Source of the DNA: Sphingobacterium sp. ML3W
Lineage (GTDB): Bacteria > Bacteroidota > Bacteroidia > Sphingobacteriales > Sphingobacteriaceae
Direction of reading: 5' to 3'
Length of the DNA: 64,000 nucleotides
Assembly (NCBI RefSeq): GCF_000747525.1
Contig: NZ_CP009278.1
Location: 4,092,001-4,156,000 of the forward strand
A program made the translations under genes and the position numbers. This document shows positions 61,403 to 64,000 of this stretch, in pieces; the stretch's first letter is position 1, and every line of letters starts with the position of its first letter. Under the pieces are notes generated by a model. That model did no database searches. It was not told the origin of the DNA and saw nothing but the letters and a program-made list of their open reading frames with translations.

Positions 61403-63564
61403 CAATCTAGAATAACGGATTGCTTTTTCCACATATCTCTATAAGCTGACGCTGTCAATAACAGTTGTTCATGACTACCTTGTTCGACAATCTGACCATC
61501 TTGCATAACCATGATGGTATCTGCCCCTGCTATGGTACTCAATCGGTGAGCAATAACGAGCATGGTTTTACCGGCTGCTCTAAATCGGTCAAAAGCACGT
61601 TGAATAACCAACTCGGTCCCGGTATCTAACGCTGATGTTGCTTCATCAAGAATCAAGATATCCGGATCGCGATAAAGTGCTCTAGCAATGGCAATACGCT
61701 GTCTTTGTCCACCGGATAACATAGAGCCATTTTCTCCTAAATAGGTTTCGAAACCTGAGGGTAGTTTTTCAATGAACGACATCATATCCAATTCTTTAAC
61801 GACAGTCATCAAACGTTGGAAATTTGGAACTTCTTCCCCTACAGCAATATTTTCGATAACATTACCAGAGAAAAGATCAATCTGCTGCGGAACGATTGCG
61901 ATGCGCTCTCGAAGAGATTGCTTAGAAATATAATTAAGATCATATTGTCCAATATGAATCTTCCCCGATTGGACAGGATACAATTGCTGGATCAGTGCTC
62001 CTAAAGTAGTTTTGCCACTTCCACTCTCACCTATGATAGCAGTCATTTTGCCTTTTTCTATTCGACAACTGAAGTCTTTGAACACTTCGACTCGAGATCC
62101 ATAGGAGAACCGTATATTTTCAAATAAAATATCACCGACTTCATTGCTCACCAAATCCAGTTTACCTTCATTTTCTTCTCGCTCAAGATCCATAATTTCA
62201 AACAAGCGGTCGGCAGCAATCAATGCATTTTGCAATGTTTTATTCATTCCGATCAATTGACTAACGGGTCCTGTTAAGTATCCGATCAAAGCATAAAATG
62301 ATAACAACTCGCCCGGTGTAATCGTACGATCAATCACATAATAGGATCCAGCCCAGAGTAAAATAATTGTAAACAGGCGGGAGAGAAATTCACTCGATGT
62401 CCCAGAGAAAAGTCCATTCAATACGGACGAGTAAATGGTCTTCAAGAGATAGGTGAATTTGTGATCAGTACCGCTATTGAAATAGGTCTCCATACCAAAC
62501 TGTTTGATGGTCTTGACTGAAGTGAGTGATTCGACTAGATGCGATTCCAGTTCAGCTCCTTCTTCCATAAGCCGGCGTTCCACTTTTTTATTCAACTTAT
62601 TGGTTAACCAATAGACAAAGAAATAAAAAGGAATGACCAATAAAATAATCAATGCCAGTTTCCAGAAATAAGAGAACATTAAAGCAAATGAGAACACAAC
62701 AATTAAAACATTAACGACGGCCTGAATGGCAACATCATTGATAAATGCCCGAATTTTGACTGCATCATTTACTCTCGATATAATCTCTCCGACTTTCATC
62801 GTGTCAAAAAAACGCTGTGGAAGACTTAGTAAATGTTTGTAATAGCCCAAGATCAGGTAGCGATCAATCCGTTGTCCGGTTTGTAACACCATGACGCTTT
62901 TGAGCGTACCGATGATTACTTGAAAGAACAAAATAACCAACATGGCGACCGAGAGTAAATTGAGTAAACGAACATTGCCATCTACAAGTACAAAATCGGT
63001 AATCTTTTGGATATAAAGTGAAGAGGACAAACCGAGTAAGGTATAAACAACTGCACCGACTAATGCTTGTAAAACAATCGATTTATGTGGTTTTATCAGA
63101 TTCCAAAAACGATTGTAAACATTAGTTTTCTCATTCCGCTGCTTAAAATATTCATTGGGTTCTAATAAGATCAACACGCCAGTCCAGATTTTCTGAAATT
63201 CTTCTATACTGTATTGTTGGACTTTCCCCAGACCGGGATCCATTACCGTGACCTGACCCTTATGGACTTGATAAATGACAATATAGTGCTGCAATTGACC
63301 ATTTAAAACGACGTGTGCAATCGCTGGTAAAGGGATTTGTGGTATGGCATCTATAGCTCCTTTCACTCCTTTAGCTGTAAACCCTAATTCCTGTAATCCT
63401 TGGATCATGCCAAGTACGTTGGTACCTCGGGTATCGGTGTGGCAATGCTGTCGTATTTTTGCTATTGGAATATCTGACCCATAATAACTTGCAACAGAGG
63501 CTAAACAGGCTGCCCCGCAATCACGGATATCATGTTGCTTAATACGGACTGGAGATTTTTTCAT
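61402..63564 (-). CDS. C39-peptidase ABC transporter (peptide exporter)
   Basis: 720 aa. N-terminal C39 protease domain (about 1-135) with catalytic Cys16 (DIRDCGAAC), His in LQHYIVIY and Asp in VMDPG. Membrane domain (about 160-440, six segments). ATPase domain with Walker A GESGSGKTTLG, signature LSGGQRQRIAIARAL, Walker B ILILDEATSALD and HRLST. It cleaves the GG leader and exports the core. Operon HlyD-ABC-TolC-HTH-peptide. Confidence 0.95.
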   Translation of the reverse strand: MKKSPVRIKQHDIRDCGAACLASVASYYGSDIPIAKIRQHCHTDTRGTNVLGMIQGLQELGFTAKGVKGAIDAIPQIPLPAIAHVVLNGQLQHYIVIYQVHKGQVTVMDPGLGKVQQYSIEEFQKIWTGVLILLEPNEYFKQRNEKTNVYNRFWNLIKPHKSIVLQALVGAVVYTLLGLSSSLYIQKITDFVLVDGNVRLLNLLSVAMLVILFFQVIIGTLKSVMVLQTGQRIDRYLILGYYKHLLSLPQRFFDTMKVGEIISRVNDAVKIRAFINDVAIQAVVNVLIVVFSFALMFSYFWKLALIILLVIPFYFFVYWLTNKLNKKVERRLMEEGAELESHLVESLTSVKTIKQFGMETYFNSGTDHKFTYLLKTIYSSVLNGLFSGTSSEFLSRLFTIILLWAGSYYVIDRTITPGELLSFYALIGYLTGPVSQLIGMNKTLQNALIAADRLFEIMDLEREENEGKLDLVSNEVGDILFENIRFSYGSRVEVFKDFSCRIEKGKMTAIIGESGSGKTTLGALIQQLYPVQSGKIHIGQYDLNYISKQSLRERIAIVPQQIDLFSGNVIENIAVGEEVPNFQRLMTVVKELDMMSFIEKLPSGFETYLGENGSMLSGGQRQRIAIARALYRDPDILILDEATSALDTGTELVIQRAFDRFRAAGKTMLVIAHRLSTIAGADTIMVMQDGQIVEQGSHEQLLLTASAYRDMWKKQSVILD

Positions 63565-63603
63565 CAGAATAAAATGTTTTAAAATGGCGAACGAAAAAAA
63601 CAG

Positions 63604-64000
63604 TTATGAAGTTATTTTATTACCTAGATTGGGATTAAAGAGATCGTCCGCCCGATCAAACAATAATTGCCAAAGTGTCCGATCGACCAGAAAAAAACGG
63701 GCATTAAAGGTGTTACCTTTACCAACTGTAACTTTACTACCATTGGGCAAACTCAAGTGATTGCCATCTATATGGCAACGAACTTTAAAAAATGGCGCAT
63801 TATTCTGATTGGCTACCAGATTGTAATCGATGTCTTGAACTGAACCTGTGAGAAACCCCCACTGATTATAATTATAGGTATCTATCTGAAATTTGACCGC
63901 TTGCTTATCTTTAATATAACCAATGGCATTTGCTGGAACCATACATTCGGCTATTAAATTATCTTCTGGAGATATTTCTAATATATCTTGTCCTTGTATG
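63604..64000 (-). CDS. HlyD-family membrane fusion protein (C-terminal part)
   Basis: Runs off the right edge; the frame stays open to 63999. The visible part (IQGQDILEISPED ... MVPANAIGYIKDKQAVKFQIDTYNYNQWGFLTGSVQDI ... GSKVTVGKGNTFNARFFLVDRTLWQLLFD) is the beta-barrel and C-terminal domain of an HlyD-type adaptor. The internal ATG at 63942 is not the true start. Adaptor between the ABC exporter and the TolC-like channel. Confidence 0.88.
   Translation of the reverse strand, partial: IQGQDILEISPEDNLIAECMVPANAIGYIKDKQAVKFQIDTYNYNQWGFLTGSVQDIDYNLVANQNNAPFFKVRCHIDGNHLSLPNGSKVTVGKGNTFNARFFLVDRTLWQLLFDRADDLFNPNLGNKITS

Overview
The window looks chromosomal and comes from a Bacteroidota, most likely Sphingobacteriaceae (Sphingobacterium-like). 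Pointers are the GLPGLI protein, CarboxypepD_reg/TonB-type receptors, META lipoprotein, BBP2-type porin, TAnnTTTG promoter boxes, A-rich leaders with few Shine-Dalgarno sites, and the rplS / pyrG-yidC core genes. Family names come from recognising motifs by eye; no database search was run.

Region 1 (1-10.3 kb) is the right-hand part of an integrated plasmid- or ICE-like element. On the minus strand it carries ssb, a DUF932 gene, an Api92/DUF1281-like gene and a PRTRC cassette (E, C, an unnamed gene, B, ThiF), which is a bacterial ubiquitin-like/E2-like/E1-like set. Two tandem large serine recombinases follow on the plus strand. The second reads out of the element, antisense through the terminator and body of tRNA-Pro(TGG), which marks the junction with the chromosome.

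Region 2 (10.3-18.4 kb) is core chromosome: rplS, a secreted CBM9-like protein, an acyltransferase-3, pyrG, yidC and a double-META lipoprotein. An AraC regulator follows.

Region 3 (19.5-35.3 kb, all minus strand) is a nickel/urease island. Transcription runs from a small secreted protein through hypA, hypB, a second ureE-like gene, a lipoprotein binding protein, a FecCD permease, an ATPase, a GNAT and a TonB receptor. A second small secreted protein then precedes ureABC, ureEFGD, a urea channel and a DUF2490-like outer-membrane protein. The two small secreted proteins appear to be paralogues and share an 18-bp upstream element. No hydrogenase is present, so HypA/HypB and the second UreE presumably serve urease.

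Region 4 (35.3-51.1 kb) holds a LytTR-like membrane protein and an ammonium transporter gene split by a 1,349-bp IS4-family element with a 9-bp target duplication. A porin, ybaK, a membrane protein and a second copy of the same IS (with its own 9-bp duplication) follow. After that come a DAACS symporter, a divergent DtxR-like repressor/ZIP transporter pair with a readable operator-promoter, a BCCT transporter and a UspA protein.

Region 5 (51.1-53.4 kb) has no convincing gene. It contains three arrays of the tetranucleotide TTCG or CTAC, phased exactly every 11 bp, that switch to the reverse complement (GTAG/CGAA) across a dyad. I find no ordinary explanation for them.

Region 6 (53.4-64 kb) holds a TPR lipoprotein, a GLPGLI/outer-membrane receptor pair, a secreted protein, and a peptide secretion locus: HlyD (cut by the window end), a C39-peptidase ABC transporter, a TolC-like channel, a small HTH regulator and a 73-residue double-glycine-leader peptide. 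The peptide's predicted core is almost entirely Leu, Gly, Ile and Gln. This locus and the 11-bp-phased arrays are the two most interesting parts of the window.
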